From assembly GCA_017460175.1 (NCBI GenBank), contig JAFUBO010000005.1, forward strand, positions 85,082 through 149,081: DNA of 64,000 bases. The letters run 5' to 3'. Shown piece by piece: positions 52,764-62,122 of the stretch (position 1 is its first letter; every line of letters begins with the position of its first letter). This stretch comes from Bacilli bacterium (GTDB taxonomy: Bacteria > Bacillota_I > Bacilli_A > RF39 > UBA660). A program made the position numbers and the translations under genes. The notes beneath the pieces were generated by a model that did no database searches, was not told the DNA's origin, and saw only the letters and a list, made by a program, of their open reading frames with translations.

Positions 52764-53849
52764 ATGAAAAAAGATTTTGATAAGATACTTTTTTTTATGA
52801 TTGTTTTATTATCTATATTTGGTCTTTTAATGATATATTCAGCTTCTAGTGTATGGGCTTTATATAAATTTAATGATAGTTTTCATTATATAAAATATCA
52901 AAGTATTTTTTTTATAATAGGTATAATTTTAATGTTTTTTATTTCTAAGGTAGATTATAAACTTTATTATAAATATTCTAATATAATATTATTAATTAGT
53001 TTCATTTTATTAATATTGGTACTAATACCAGGTATAGGTAGTATAAGAAATGGTAGTAGAAGTTGGTTTGGAATAGGTTCTTTAGGAATTCAACCTAGTG
53101 AAGCTGCAAAGATTAGTTTAATTATTTTTACTAGTAAATATTTAAGTAATAGTAGTAATTATATTAATAAATACTTTAAGGGTATAATTCCTATTTTATT
53201 AATAACATTATTATTTTTTGGTTTAATAATGTTACAACCAGATTTAGGTACTGCGACTATTATTTTTATTTCTATAATAATGATTCTTTTTATTGCTGGG
53301 GCAGATATGAAGTTTTTTATTGGAGGAGGAATACTAGGTGTAATTGGTGTTGTTTTTTTAATTATAATTGCACCATATAGAGTGGATCGAATTACATCGT
53401 TTTTAAATCCTTGGAAAGATCCTTTAGGTACTGGATTTCAGATGATTCAAAGTTTATACGCAATAGGTCCAGGAGGATTACTTGGAAATGGTTATTTGAA
53501 TTCAATACAAAAACATTTTTATTTACCTGAACCACAGACTGATTTTATATTTTCTATAATTACAGAAGAGTTTGGTGTAGTAGGGGCAATTATAGTTATA
53601 TTATCATTTGGAATAATTTTATATAGAGGTATTAAAATATCATTGAATTCTAATGATGCATTTGGAAAGTATTTATCGTTTGGTATTCTATTTCAATTAA
53701 TATTTCAAGCAATTATGAATTTATCAGTAGTAGTAGGATTAATTCCTGTTACAGGAGTAACACTTCCTTTTCTTTCTTATGGAGGTTCATCGTTATTGGT
53801 AAGTATGTTAAGTATGGGTATTATTCTTAATATTTCTAGATGTAATTAA
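52764..53849 (+). CDS. FtsW/RodA/SpoVE-family peptidoglycan polymerase
   Basis: A 361-residue SEDS glycosyltransferase with about ten membrane helices. Motifs: MIYSASS near the start, NGSRSWFGIGSLGIQPSEAAK, the catalytic-site loop region with PEPQTDFIFSIITEEFG and the final PFLSYGGSSLLVSM. I chose ATG 52764 after AGGTGAT; the upstream frame is not preceded by a site. Works with a class B PBP such as the one at 16791; FtsW versus RodA/SpoVE cannot be decided. Confidence 0.94.
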   Translation: MKKDFDKILFFMIVLLSIFGLLMIYSASSVWALYKFNDSFHYIKYQSIFFIIGIILMFFISKVDYKLYYKYSNIILLISFILLILVLIPGIGSIRNGSRSWFGIGSLGIQPSEAAKISLIIFTSKYLSNSSNYINKYFKGIIPILLITLLFFGLIMLQPDLGTATIIFISIIMILFIAGADMKFFIGGGILGVIGVVFLIIIAPYRVDRITSFLNPWKDPLGTGFQMIQSLYAIGPGGLLGNGYLNSIQKHFYLPEPQTDFIFSIITEEFGVVGAIIVILSFGIILYRGIKISLNSNDAFGKYLSFGILFQLIFQAIMNLSVVVGLIPVTGVTLPFLSYGGSSLLVSMLSMGIILNISRCN

Positions 53850-53891
53850 ATGTAAATGATTGATAAAATATTAATTATTTTATATAAGTTT

Positions 53892-53900
53892 TGATATAAT
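53892..53900 (+). promoter_or_regulatory. Extended -10 promoter for ldh
   Basis: TGATATAAT, nine bases before AGGTAGGG. Confidence 0.55.
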
Positions 53901-53921
53901 ATAAATAAAGGTAGGGATATT

Positions 53922-54833
53922 ATGAATAAAGTAGTTTTAGTTGGTTGTGGTAATGTAGGTATGGCTTATGCCTATGCTTTAGTTAATCAAAAGGTATATG
54001 TTGATGAGTTAATATTAATAGATGTTAATAAGGATAAATGTGAAGGAGAAGCTCTTGATTTAAATCATTGTATGGCATATTCTCCATCAAAAATTAAAGT
54101 TAAAGTTGGAGATTATAAAGATTGTAAAGATGCTAAAATAGTTGTTATTGCGGCCGGAGCTAATCAGGCTCCAGGAGAATCTAGAATGGATTTAATTGAT
54201 AAGAATAGTGTGATTTTTAAATCAATTGTAGGAAGTGTAATGGAAAGTGGTTTTGATGGTATATTTATAGTAGCTACTAATCCTCTTGATGTAATGACTT
54301 ATTTAACTCTTAAGTATTCAAAATTACCATATAATAGAGTAATAGGTTCAGGTACTACACTTGATACTTCTAGACTTAGATATATTTTAAGTGAAAAAAC
54401 AGGTGTTAATGCTAAAAATATAGAGGCATATGTTATAGGTGAACATGGAGATAGTGAATTTATTCCATGGAGTAATGTTAATATTGCTTATAAAAAAATA
54501 TCTGATATTTTAAGTAATGAAGAATTAGTTAACATTGAAAATGAGGTTAGAAATTCTGCTTATGAAATTATTAATAAAAAGGGTGCAACAGCATATGGCA
54601 TTGGAATGTGTTTAGTTAAAATTACTAATGCGATTATAGAAGATAAAAATTCAATATTGCCAGTATCTAGTTGGGATGAAGAAAATGAAATTTGTATTTC
54701 AACTCCAGCTATTGTATGTAAAAATGGTGTTAAAGAAAAAATATTTATCCCTTTAAATGAAATAGAAAAAGATAAATTAATTAATTCTATTAGAATAATA
54801 AAAGAGGCTATTAAAGAAGAGGAGATAATATAA
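53922..54833 (+). CDS. ldh: L-lactate dehydrogenase
   Basis: NAD-dependent reduction of pyruvate to L-lactate. The 303-residue protein has GCGNVG (8-13), the substrate-specificity loop NQAPGESRMDL with Gln82 (lactate rather than malate dehydrogenase) and Arg88, ATNPLDV, Arg151 region (DTSRLRY) and catalytic His175 in GEHGDSEF. A key enzyme of fermentative NAD+ regeneration. Ends in a long bidirectional hairpin. Confidence 0.95.
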   Translation: MNKVVLVGCGNVGMAYAYALVNQKVYVDELILIDVNKDKCEGEALDLNHCMAYSPSKIKVKVGDYKDCKDAKIVVIAAGANQAPGESRMDLIDKNSVIFKSIVGSVMESGFDGIFIVATNPLDVMTYLTLKYSKLPYNRVIGSGTTLDTSRLRYILSEKTGVNAKNIEAYVIGEHGDSEFIPWSNVNIAYKKISDILSNEELVNIENEVRNSAYEIINKKGATAYGIGMCLVKITNAIIEDKNSILPVSSWDEENEICISTPAIVCKNGVKEKIFIPLNEIEKDKLINSIRIIKEAIKEEEII

Positions 54834-54864
54834 AAAGAATGCTTAAATTTAAGCATTCTTTTTT
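54833..54864. terminator. Bidirectional terminator between ldh and deacetylase gene
   Basis: AAAAGAATGCTTAAA and TTTAAGCATTCTTTT form a near-perfect 30-base palindrome (54833-54862) with A's left and T's right. Confidence 0.85.
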
Positions 54865-56500
54865 AATTAACTATATCTATAAATTGATTAAGTGTTATAT
54901 CACTTGTTATTGGATATCTTGGAATTAACCATTTATCATTGGTTCTTTTTGCACTTATATTACCTCCAATAAATGATAATTTGAATCCTAAATCTTTAAT
55001 AACTTTTAATGATCTTTCACTTGTCATATAGAAAGGAAAGCAGAATGAATCATCATTTCCAATTATATCGATTGATTTTTGAACGTCAGCTTTAGCTTCT
55101 TCATAACTATAACAGTTTATTTGACCTCTACCACAAGTACCATATTGATGCATATCGTTAGTATGGGATTGAATATCTAAATAATTTCCACGATAGTTTT
55201 CAATATCCCACCAACCAGTAATTAAGAATAGAGTTGCATTAAGTTCATATTCTTCAAGTAATGGATTCAATTTGTTACCATTATGTTTTCCTGTACCCAT
55301 AGCTCCATCATCAACGGTAATTAAAACAGATTTAGATGGTATTTCTATTTCACCATACATCCATTTTTTGAATTCTTCCATAGTTAATGTTTTAAAATTA
55401 TTATTTTTTAAATACTCTAAATGTTCTCTAAATTTACTAACGTTTAAGCAAATTGCTTCTCCACATTTTTCACCGTCAGCATAGAAAAAGTGATAATTAA
55501 GTACTGGTACACTTTGACGATTTATTTCATTATCTGTTGATTGTTTTAATTCTTCACCATTTGCCATTTTTAATACATCTTCAACTGAAGTGTAATTTTT
55601 TATTTGATATCTATTAATACGTTTTGTATCAGAGTTACTTTTAACTGGTTTATATGTAGATATAAATCTATAATTATATTTTTCTTCTAGTTTTTCTATA
55701 TTTATTTCTAATTCTTTACTTAAATTATTAATATTATCATCATAATTAGCGGTATTTATAAGAATAGCTTTTTCTTTTAAATTTTTTTGCCCACTAACAT
55801 AATTTTTAAATTCTTCATTAGTTAGTGTATAGTATCCATTTTCTTTTAATTTATTAATTGTATTTTTAAAATTTTCTGTAGTGGTACAATTATAATCGTT
55901 ACATGAATCACTGATAAATTCATAAAATAATACACTTATGGTATCTGCTGCTTTGTCTTTTGTGTTATTACTTTTTATTTCTTTGATTGATTTATCTTTT
56001 TTTACTTTATAAGTATCATTTAAGAAACTAATATAATAGTTTTCTGTATCAATTGATTCAATAGGTGAATTAATATTGTTTAATGTAATTATTTTTTTAT
56101 TATCTTTATATAAGTCTACTTTTTTATTAGATTTAATATTTTTATTAAATACAACATAATTAGAAGTTACTTTTTCAGATTCATTTTCATTTTCTTTTTT
56201 AGTATCTTTATAATATACATAATAATCAGTATTTTTTATTTTATAGTATTTTCCTTTTATTGATTCTAGACTTAATTTAATACTTTCATGATTAATACCA
56301 ATTTTTTTACTTTTATAATAAATATTAGATTCTTTTTTTAGAGAAACTACTTTACTAAAGTGTTTTTTTATTTCTTTTTCCTTAGTTTTATTTATTAATT
56401 TTAATAAAAAAAATGACGCTACAATCAAAATTAATAGTATTAATACAATTACTAAACTTTTTTTCTTTAATTTTTTTCTTTTATTTTTCTTTTCTTTCAT
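54863..56500 (-). CDS. Membrane-anchored polysaccharide deacetylase with a degenerate second copy
   Basis: A 545-residue protein: basic N-terminus, membrane helix (15-36), an extracellular SH3-like or linker region (45-180), then a C-terminal NodB/polysaccharide deacetylase domain (330-545) with VDDG (D397, D398) and the metal-binding SHTNDMH (H446, H451). Residues 188-280 repeat the start of this domain (ISVLFYEF ... FKNTINKLKENGYYTLTNEEFKNYV ... KAILINTANYDD) but lack the catalytic Asp pair and His motif. Probably modifies peptidoglycan or another surface glycan outside the membrane. ATG follows ATGGTGAT. Confidence 0.87.
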   Translation of the reverse strand: MKEKKNKRKKLKKKSLVIVLILLILIVASFFLLKLINKTKEKEIKKHFSKVVSLKKESNIYYKSKKIGINHESIKLSLESIKGKYYKIKNTDYYVYYKDTKKENENESEKVTSNYVVFNKNIKSNKKVDLYKDNKKIITLNNINSPIESIDTENYYISFLNDTYKVKKDKSIKEIKSNNTKDKAADTISVLFYEFISDSCNDYNCTTTENFKNTINKLKENGYYTLTNEEFKNYVSGQKNLKEKAILINTANYDDNINNLSKELEINIEKLEEKYNYRFISTYKPVKSNSDTKRINRYQIKNYTSVEDVLKMANGEELKQSTDNEINRQSVPVLNYHFFYADGEKCGEAICLNVSKFREHLEYLKNNNFKTLTMEEFKKWMYGEIEIPSKSVLITVDDGAMGTGKHNGNKLNPLLEEYELNATLFLITGWWDIENYRGNYLDIQSHTNDMHQYGTCGRGQINCYSYEEAKADVQKSIDIIGNDDSFCFPFYMTSERSLKVIKDLGFKLSFIGGNISAKRTNDKWLIPRYPITSDITLNQFIDIVN

Positions 56501-56581
56501 ACTATCACCATTATAAGTATATTATAAATATAATTATTTCTCAATATAATTTTAAAATAAGTAGAAATACTTTCTTTTTCT

Positions 56582-56590
56582 TGTTATAAT
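56582..56590 (+). promoter_or_regulatory. Extended -10 promoter for FAD enzyme pair
   Basis: TGTTATAAT, ten bases before AAGGAGA. Confidence 0.55.
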
Positions 56591-56612
56591 ATGAGTGATT
56601 AAGGAGACGCTT

Positions 56613-57833
56613 ATGTGTGATGTAATAATAATTGGTGGAGGAGCTAGCGGTATTGTTAGTTCAATTTTTGCAAAAAAACAAAATAATAAAGTAATTGTTC
56701 TTGAAAGAAATAATGATGTGTTAAAGAAATTATTAATGACAGGTAATGGAAGATGTAATTATTTAAATGAAGTTTATAGTGTTAATAATTATCATAGTAA
56801 TAATATTGATATTGTAGATGAGATTATTAGTAGTGATAATATTGAGAATGTTAAAGATTTTTTTGATTCTATAGGTATTATTCCTAAAAATAAAAATGGA
56901 TATTTTTATCCATCTACTAATCAAGCTATTACTATTAAAGATGCATTATTTGATAAAGCTATGCAAGAAGGGGTAGATATTAGGTGTAATAGTTTAGTTA
57001 CTAATATAGATAAAATTAATAATAAATTTGTAGTTACTTGCAATGGGGAAAAACTTACTTCAGATAAATTAATTATTTCAACAGGATCATGTGCTTATCC
57101 AAGTACTGGTAGTGATGGTATGGGTTACAATTTCTTAAAAAAATTTGATCATAGTATTATCAAGCCATTGCCTGCACTTGTACCATTAATTAGTAATTTT
57201 AAGTATTTAAATGATTGGGCTGGAGTAAGAAGTGAAGTAGTACTTGAATTATTCGAGGATGGTAAATATATTTCTAGTGAAATGGGAGAAGTTCAACTAA
57301 CTAATTATGGTATTAGTGGTATATGTACATTTAATCTTAGTCATTTTGTAACTAGAGGATTAGAATTAGGTAAAAAAGAAGTAATAAAAATAAATTTTGT
57401 ACCTTTTATAGAAACATTAATTACTCCATGGATTGATAGTTATGCAAAGAAAAATCCTAAGAAAAATTTAGATAAATTATTATGTGGATTTATAAATAAA
57501 AAATTGGTATCAATTATATTAAAAGTATCTAATTTAGATAAAAATAGATATTATAAAGATTTAAGTAATGAAGAAAAATTAATTTTATGTAAAAATTTAA
57601 AAGGATTAGATATAGAAATAATAGATACAAAATCATTTGATAATGCACAAGTTGTAAATGGTGGAGTTAGTTTATTAGAAATTAATTTTAAGACAATGGA
57701 GTCATTAAAAGTAAGTAATTTATACATAATAGGTGAATTGCTAGATATTAATGGTAATTGTGGCGGATATAATTTAACAACTTGTTGGATAAGTGGAATG
57801 TTGGCAGGTAAAGATGTGTATGATAAGAATTAA
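56613..57833 (+). CDS. HI0933/YhiN-family flavoprotein (BaiN-like)
   Basis: A 406-residue FAD-binding protein: Rossmann motif IIGGGASGIVSS (residues 6-17), VLERNNDVLKKLLMTGNGRCN, STGSCAYPSTGSDGMGYN and a C-terminal GGYNLTTCWISGMLAG. The family (aminoacetone oxidase / BaiN-like) reduces or oxidises various substrates; the reaction here is unknown. I chose ATG 56613 after AAGGAGA. It overlaps the next FAD gene by 14 bases. Confidence 0.9.
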   Translation: MCDVIIIGGGASGIVSSIFAKKQNNKVIVLERNNDVLKKLLMTGNGRCNYLNEVYSVNNYHSNNIDIVDEIISSDNIENVKDFFDSIGIIPKNKNGYFYPSTNQAITIKDALFDKAMQEGVDIRCNSLVTNIDKINNKFVVTCNGEKLTSDKLIISTGSCAYPSTGSDGMGYNFLKKFDHSIIKPLPALVPLISNFKYLNDWAGVRSEVVLELFEDGKYISSEMGEVQLTNYGISGICTFNLSHFVTRGLELGKKEVIKINFVPFIETLITPWIDSYAKKNPKKNLDKLLCGFINKKLVSIILKVSNLDKNRYYKDLSNEEKLILCKNLKGLDIEIIDTKSFDNAQVVNGGVSLLEINFKTMESLKVSNLYIIGELLDINGNCGGYNLTTCWISGMLAGKDVYDKN

Positions 57834-59394
57834 TAATTTAAAAATAAGAGTTGAAGATGATAATTTATTAAAAGAAAAAATATTAAAAAAATTAAGAATT
57901 GATGATTTAATAAATTATAAGATAATAAAAAAATCAATAGATGCAAGAGATAAAAATAATATATTTTATGTATATGAAATTAACGTATTGGTAAATGAAG
58001 AAGAAAAAGCATTAAAAAAAGTTAATGATAAAAATGTATTTATTACTACTGAAAAAGATTATTCTTATAAAGTTACTGGTAAGAAAGAATTAAATAATAG
58101 AATAGTTATTGTGGGTAGTGGTCCTAGTGGATTATTTTGTGGTTATTTACTTAGTGAAGCAGGATATAAAGTTACTATTTTAGAACAGGGTAAACCTATT
58201 GAAGATAGAATAGTGGATGTAGAGAATTTTTTTAAAACTAATAAATTAAATCCTTTATCAAATGTTCAATTTGGTGAAGGTGGAGCTGGTACATTTTCTG
58301 ATGGAAAGTTAAATACACTTGTTAAAGATAAATTAAATAGGGGTAAAAAAGTATTTGAAATATTTATAGAGAATGGAGCACCAGATAATATAATGTATTT
58401 AAATAAACCTCATATAGGTACAGATATATTAAGAAAAGTTATTGTAAATATTAGAAATAAAATTATTAATATGGGTGGTGAATTTAGATTTAATACTAAA
58501 TTAACAGATATTAATATCATTAATAATAAAGTAAATTCTATTGAAGTTAATAATAAGGAAATAATTAATTGTGATTTATTAGTTTTAGCTATTGGTCATT
58601 CTGCAAGAGACACATTTTATATGTTATATGATAAGGGCTTAAATATGAAATCTAAAAATTTTGCAGTAGGTTTAAGAATAGAACATCCTAAAGACATGAT
58701 TAATATAAGTCAATATGGTAAATATAAAGATATATTACCTACAGCTAGTTATAAATTAACATATCAAACTAAAGATGGAAGAGGAGTTTATTCATTTTGT
58801 ATGTGTCCTGGTGGTTTTGTAGTAAATGCTTCTTCAGAAGAAAAAAGATTAGTGGTTAATGGTATGAGTAATTATAATCGTGATGAGATTAATTCAAATA
58901 GTGCAATAGTAGTTACAGTTTCTAATAAAGATTTTGGAGATAATATATTTAGTGGATTAGAATTTCAAAGAAGATTAGAAGAATCTGCTTATAAACTAGG
59001 TAATGGGTTAATTCCAGTTCAATTATTTAAAGATTATAAAAACAATAAATTAAGTACTAAATTTGGTGAGGTTATTCCTAATACTAAGGGTGATTATATA
59101 TTAAGCAATTTACATGATTTATTTAGTAAAGAAATAACTAATTCTATAATAGAAGGAATAGATTATTTTGGTTCTAAGATAAAAGGTTTTAATAGGGATG
59201 ATGCAATTCTTTTAGGTGTAGAAAGTAGAACTAGTTCACCTATAATTATAGAGAGAAATGAAGAATTAATTTCATCAGTGGAAGGAATATATCCATGTGG
59301 TGAAGGTGCTGGATATGCAGGTGGTATTACTACTGCGGCTATTGACGGTGTTAAAGTATTTGAATCAATAATTAGTAAATATAAAATTAATTAA
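57820..59394 (+). CDS. FAD-dependent dehydrogenase, COG2509-like
   Basis: A 524-residue flavoprotein of the uncharacterised COG2509 type. An N-terminal ferredoxin-like region (residues 1-90, with SIDARDKNNIFYVYEI) precedes the FAD Rossmann motif VGSGPSGLFCGYLL, then NVQFGEGGAGTFSDGKLNT, IGHSARDTFYML and a final YPCGEGAGYAGGITTAAIDG. I chose ATG 57820, nine bases after AGGTAA within the upstream gene. Co-translation with the preceding flavoprotein suggests a linked redox role; substrate unknown. Confidence 0.88.
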   Translation: MIRINNLKIRVEDDNLLKEKILKKLRIDDLINYKIIKKSIDARDKNNIFYVYEINVLVNEEEKALKKVNDKNVFITTEKDYSYKVTGKKELNNRIVIVGSGPSGLFCGYLLSEAGYKVTILEQGKPIEDRIVDVENFFKTNKLNPLSNVQFGEGGAGTFSDGKLNTLVKDKLNRGKKVFEIFIENGAPDNIMYLNKPHIGTDILRKVIVNIRNKIINMGGEFRFNTKLTDINIINNKVNSIEVNNKEIINCDLLVLAIGHSARDTFYMLYDKGLNMKSKNFAVGLRIEHPKDMINISQYGKYKDILPTASYKLTYQTKDGRGVYSFCMCPGGFVVNASSEEKRLVVNGMSNYNRDEINSNSAIVVTVSNKDFGDNIFSGLEFQRRLEESAYKLGNGLIPVQLFKDYKNNKLSTKFGEVIPNTKGDYILSNLHDLFSKEITNSIIEGIDYFGSKIKGFNRDDAILLGVESRTSSPIIIERNEELISSVEGIYPCGEGAGYAGGITTAAIDGVKVFESIISKYKIN

Positions 59395-59396
59395 TA

Positions 59397-59405
59397 TGAT
59401 ATAAT
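59397..59405 (+). promoter_or_regulatory. Extended -10 promoter for YugP-like gene
   Basis: TGATATAAT, followed eight bases later by AAGGTGAT. Confidence 0.6.
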
Positions 59406-59423
59406 TTAGAAGAAGGTGATTTT

Positions 59424-60092
59424 ATGATAGGATATGGTTTAATTATTATAGCAATAATTATCACATTAGCTTCTCAAGGCTATATTAAAAGTATGTATAA
59501 TAAAACAAGAAAGATTTCTGTAAAATCAAATATGACTGGAAGAGAAGTAGCAAGAAAAATACTTGATGAGAATGGATTAAATGATGTTGATGTTATTAAA
59601 GTAAATGGAGTTATGACAGATCATTATGATCCTAGAAGTAAAGTTGTAAGATTATCTACTGAAGTTTATGAGAATGATTCCATAGCTTCTGTTAGCATAG
59701 CAGCACATGAATGTGGTCATGCTATTCAAGATAGCGTTGGTTATACTTTTTTAAGATTTAGAAATAGTATTGTACCATTAGTTAATTTTGCATCACGTGC
59801 AGGATATGTAATTATCATGATAGGATTATTTACAACATTAGTAAAATTATTATGGGTAGGTATTATACTTGAACTTGTGATTTTATTATTTCAACTTATA
59901 ACTTTACCAGTAGAGTTTAATGCTTCTAATAGAGGATTAGAACAAATAAATAAAATAAGTATTGTAGATAGTAGTGAATTAAATAAATGTAAAAAAATGT
60001 TAAAAGCAGCAGCCTTAACATATGTTGCAAGTGTGGCTGTGGCTATTCTTGATATATTAAGATTAGTTTTAATTGCAATTAGAAGGGATTAA
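59424..60092 (+). CDS. YugP-like zinc metallopeptidase
   Basis: A 222-residue membrane protease of the neutral zinc metallopeptidase family: a helix at the N-terminus, HECGH (H95, E96, H99) in SVSIAAHECGHAIQ, and further helices (about 120-160 and 200-220). PVEFNASNRGLEQ corresponds to the conserved downstream segment with the third ligand. Role unknown; membrane-embedded. Two bases separate it from the MYG1 gene. Confidence 0.9.
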   Translation: MIGYGLIIIAIIITLASQGYIKSMYNKTRKISVKSNMTGREVARKILDENGLNDVDVIKVNGVMTDHYDPRSKVVRLSTEVYENDSIASVSIAAHECGHAIQDSVGYTFLRFRNSIVPLVNFASRAGYVIIMIGLFTTLVKLLWVGIILELVILLFQLITLPVEFNASNRGLEQINKISIVDSSELNKCKKMLKAAALTYVASVAVAILDILRLVLIAIRRD

Positions 60093-60094
60093 TT

Positions 60095-61000
60095 ATGATA
60101 AAAGTAGTAGATAATATAAAAGATGCTAATTGTATTACACATAGTGGAACTATGCATGCTGATGAAGTTTTTTCTACAGCATTTTTATCGTTGTATTTAG
60201 GGAATATCAGTGTATATAGAACTAGTGGCAATGATCTAAGTTATGCTAATAGTAATAGTTTAATTTATGATATTGGTAGAGGTGAGTATGATCATCATCA
60301 AATAGATGCTGTTAAAAGAGATAATGGTATTACATATTCATCATTTGGTTTACTATGGAAAAAATTTGGAAGAGATTATTTAGAAAAAAATAATTATAAT
60401 AATATAGAAGATTTATTTAATGGAATCGATAAAGATTTAGTAGAAGGAATAGATGCTGATGATAATGGATTTTTTCCTAAAATAGATTCTCCTTATAAGG
60501 TTAAAACTTTACCTAATATTATTAAAATTTTTAATCCTAGTTATGATTCAGGTGAAACAGAACAAGAACAATTTCTTAATGCTGTTAATTTAGCTAGAAT
60601 TATATTAGAAGAAGAAATAGTATATGTAAATGGAAAAGTAATATCAGATAAAAGAGTAGAGAAAATATTAAATACTGCTGATGTATCTAAAGGATATTTA
60701 TATTTAGAAGAATATATTCCATTTGAAGATGTGATTGTAAATGATTCAAAATGGGATAATATATTGTTTGTTTGTTATCCTTCGAATAGAGGGGGATATG
60801 CAATAAAAACAGTAGCTAAAAATGCTAATGATAGAACTGCAAGACGTTTATTTCCTGCTGAATGGGCTGGATTACAAGACGATGAGTTAGAAAATGTATC
60901 TAATATATCTGGATTAAGATTTTGTCACAATGGTAGATTTATAGTTAATTGTAGTTCATATGAAGCTATGTTAAAAGTACTTGAAGTAGTATGTAAATAA
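60095..61000 (+). CDS. MYG1-family (UPF0160) DHH-like hydrolase
   Basis: A 301-residue protein with the DHH-superfamily-like metal motifs of MYG1: THSGTMHADEV (16-26), YDIGRGEYDHHQ, and later FVCYPSNRGGYAIKTV, PAEWAGLQDDEL and FCHNGRF. Eukaryotic MYG1 is a 3'-5' exonuclease; bacterial members are not well characterised. Normal length. Starts two bases after the YugP-like gene, so it is in the same transcript. Confidence 0.9.
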   Translation: MIKVVDNIKDANCITHSGTMHADEVFSTAFLSLYLGNISVYRTSGNDLSYANSNSLIYDIGRGEYDHHQIDAVKRDNGITYSSFGLLWKKFGRDYLEKNNYNNIEDLFNGIDKDLVEGIDADDNGFFPKIDSPYKVKTLPNIIKIFNPSYDSGETEQEQFLNAVNLARIILEEEIVYVNGKVISDKRVEKILNTADVSKGYLYLEEYIPFEDVIVNDSKWDNILFVCYPSNRGGYAIKTVAKNANDRTARRLFPAEWAGLQDDELENVSNISGLRFCHNGRFIVNCSSYEAMLKVLEVVCK

Positions 61001-61073
61001 ATGTAAAAAGAAAGTAAAATATTATTTATTAATTTAATTATATTAATTATAATTATATACAAGAGGTGTTAAT

Positions 61074-61637
61074 ATGTATCAAATAAATAGAAGACGAGAA
61101 ATTATAAAAAATACTGTTTATATATTTTTTATAATGTTACTTGCAATTATCCCAACATATTATATTTATAATAAGTTCCAAGGAGATAGAAATATTGATT
61201 TTAATTCTGAATCTTTAGATGTTACATATCATGAAAAAAGTGGTAATAAATTATCTCTTACAAAAATAACTCCTGTTACTGATTCAGTGGGGTTATCATC
61301 TAAGACATATTTAATATCTATAAAGAATAATTTAACTGAGGATGTTGATTACAAATTAAAAGTATTAGATGATATTGAAAAAATAAAAGAAGATGAATGC
61401 CAAGATATTACTATTCCAAAAGATGATATTAGAATATCAATAAAAACTAATAAAAAGGCAACTAAGATATATTCATTAAATGAATTAGAAAACGATGTTT
61501 TATTGACAGATACTATAAATGCTTTGGAAAAGAAAGATATTTCAATTCGTGTATGGATAAGACAAGATAGTTCTTTACCTAGAGGAAGTAAAATGCATTA
61601 TCATGGTATTATGCAAATAGAAGAGGAAGATAGATAA
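61074..61637 (+). CDS. Single-pass membrane protein of unknown function
   Basis: The 187-residue protein has a short basic cytoplasmic N-terminus, a membrane helix (TVYIFFIMLLAIIPTYYIYN, residues 14-33), and an extracellular beta-sandwich-like domain whose TYLISIKNNLTEDVDYKLKV segment resembles Ig-like or DUF916-type strands. One Cys (DECQD). Not recognised. ATG follows AGAGGTG. It is one base upstream of the yceD-rpmF pair, so it may be co-transcribed with ribosomal protein L32. Confidence 0.7.
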   Translation: MYQINRRREIIKNTVYIFFIMLLAIIPTYYIYNKFQGDRNIDFNSESLDVTYHEKSGNKLSLTKITPVTDSVGLSSKTYLISIKNNLTEDVDYKLKVLDDIEKIKEDECQDITIPKDDIRISIKTNKKATKIYSLNELENDVLLTDTINALEKKDISIRVWIRQDSSLPRGSKMHYHGIMQIEEEDR

Positions 61638-61638
61638 G

Positions 61639-62118
61639 ATGGATATTGATTTAAGTTTATTACACAGTAATACAGTTGATAAAATTGATATTTCAAATAC
61701 TTATAATATTCCATCTGATTACTTTAAAAATACGGATATTATTAAATTAGATGAAATAAAAGTAAATGTAATTATTACTAGAAGGGTTAACGAAGATAAT
61801 GATTTTTGTGATTATTTAAATGCAGTGATTGATGGTGTTATGATAATACCAGATTCTATATCTTTAGAAGAGGTAGAATATCCATTTCATATAGAATATG
61901 ATGATTATTTAGAAGAAAACTATAAAAAAAGTGAAAATATACTTGATATTTTTGCCTTTTTGTGGGAAAATATTGTACTGGAGGTCCCCTTACAGTTTAC
62001 TAAGGTTCGAGATCTCAGTAAATTTCATGGGGATGGATGGAAGCTTATAAGTGAAGATGATGTTATTCATAAAGATAATCCATTTAGTGAATTATTAAAA
62101 GATTTTGATAAGGAGTGA
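61639..62118 (+). CDS. YceD-family (DUF177) protein
   Basis: The 159-residue DUF177 protein is recognised from its position directly before rpmF, as in most bacteria, and from the blocks VNVIITRRV and [10 protein letters not shown] ... [19 protein letters not shown] near the middle. The usual Cys-containing central motif is replaced here. YceD is linked to 23S rRNA maturation or stability in some bacteria and plants. It overlaps no other gene; its end is just before the rpmF start. Confidence 0.85.
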   Translation: MDIDLSLLHSNTVDKIDISNTYNIPSDYFKNTDIIKLDEIKVNVIITRRVNEDNDFCDYLNAVIDGVMIIPDSISLEEVEYPFHIEYDDYLEENYKKSENILDIFAFLWENIVLEVPLQFTKVRDLSKFHGDGWKLISEDDVIHKDNPFSELLKDFDKE

Positions 62119-62122
62119 GAAT

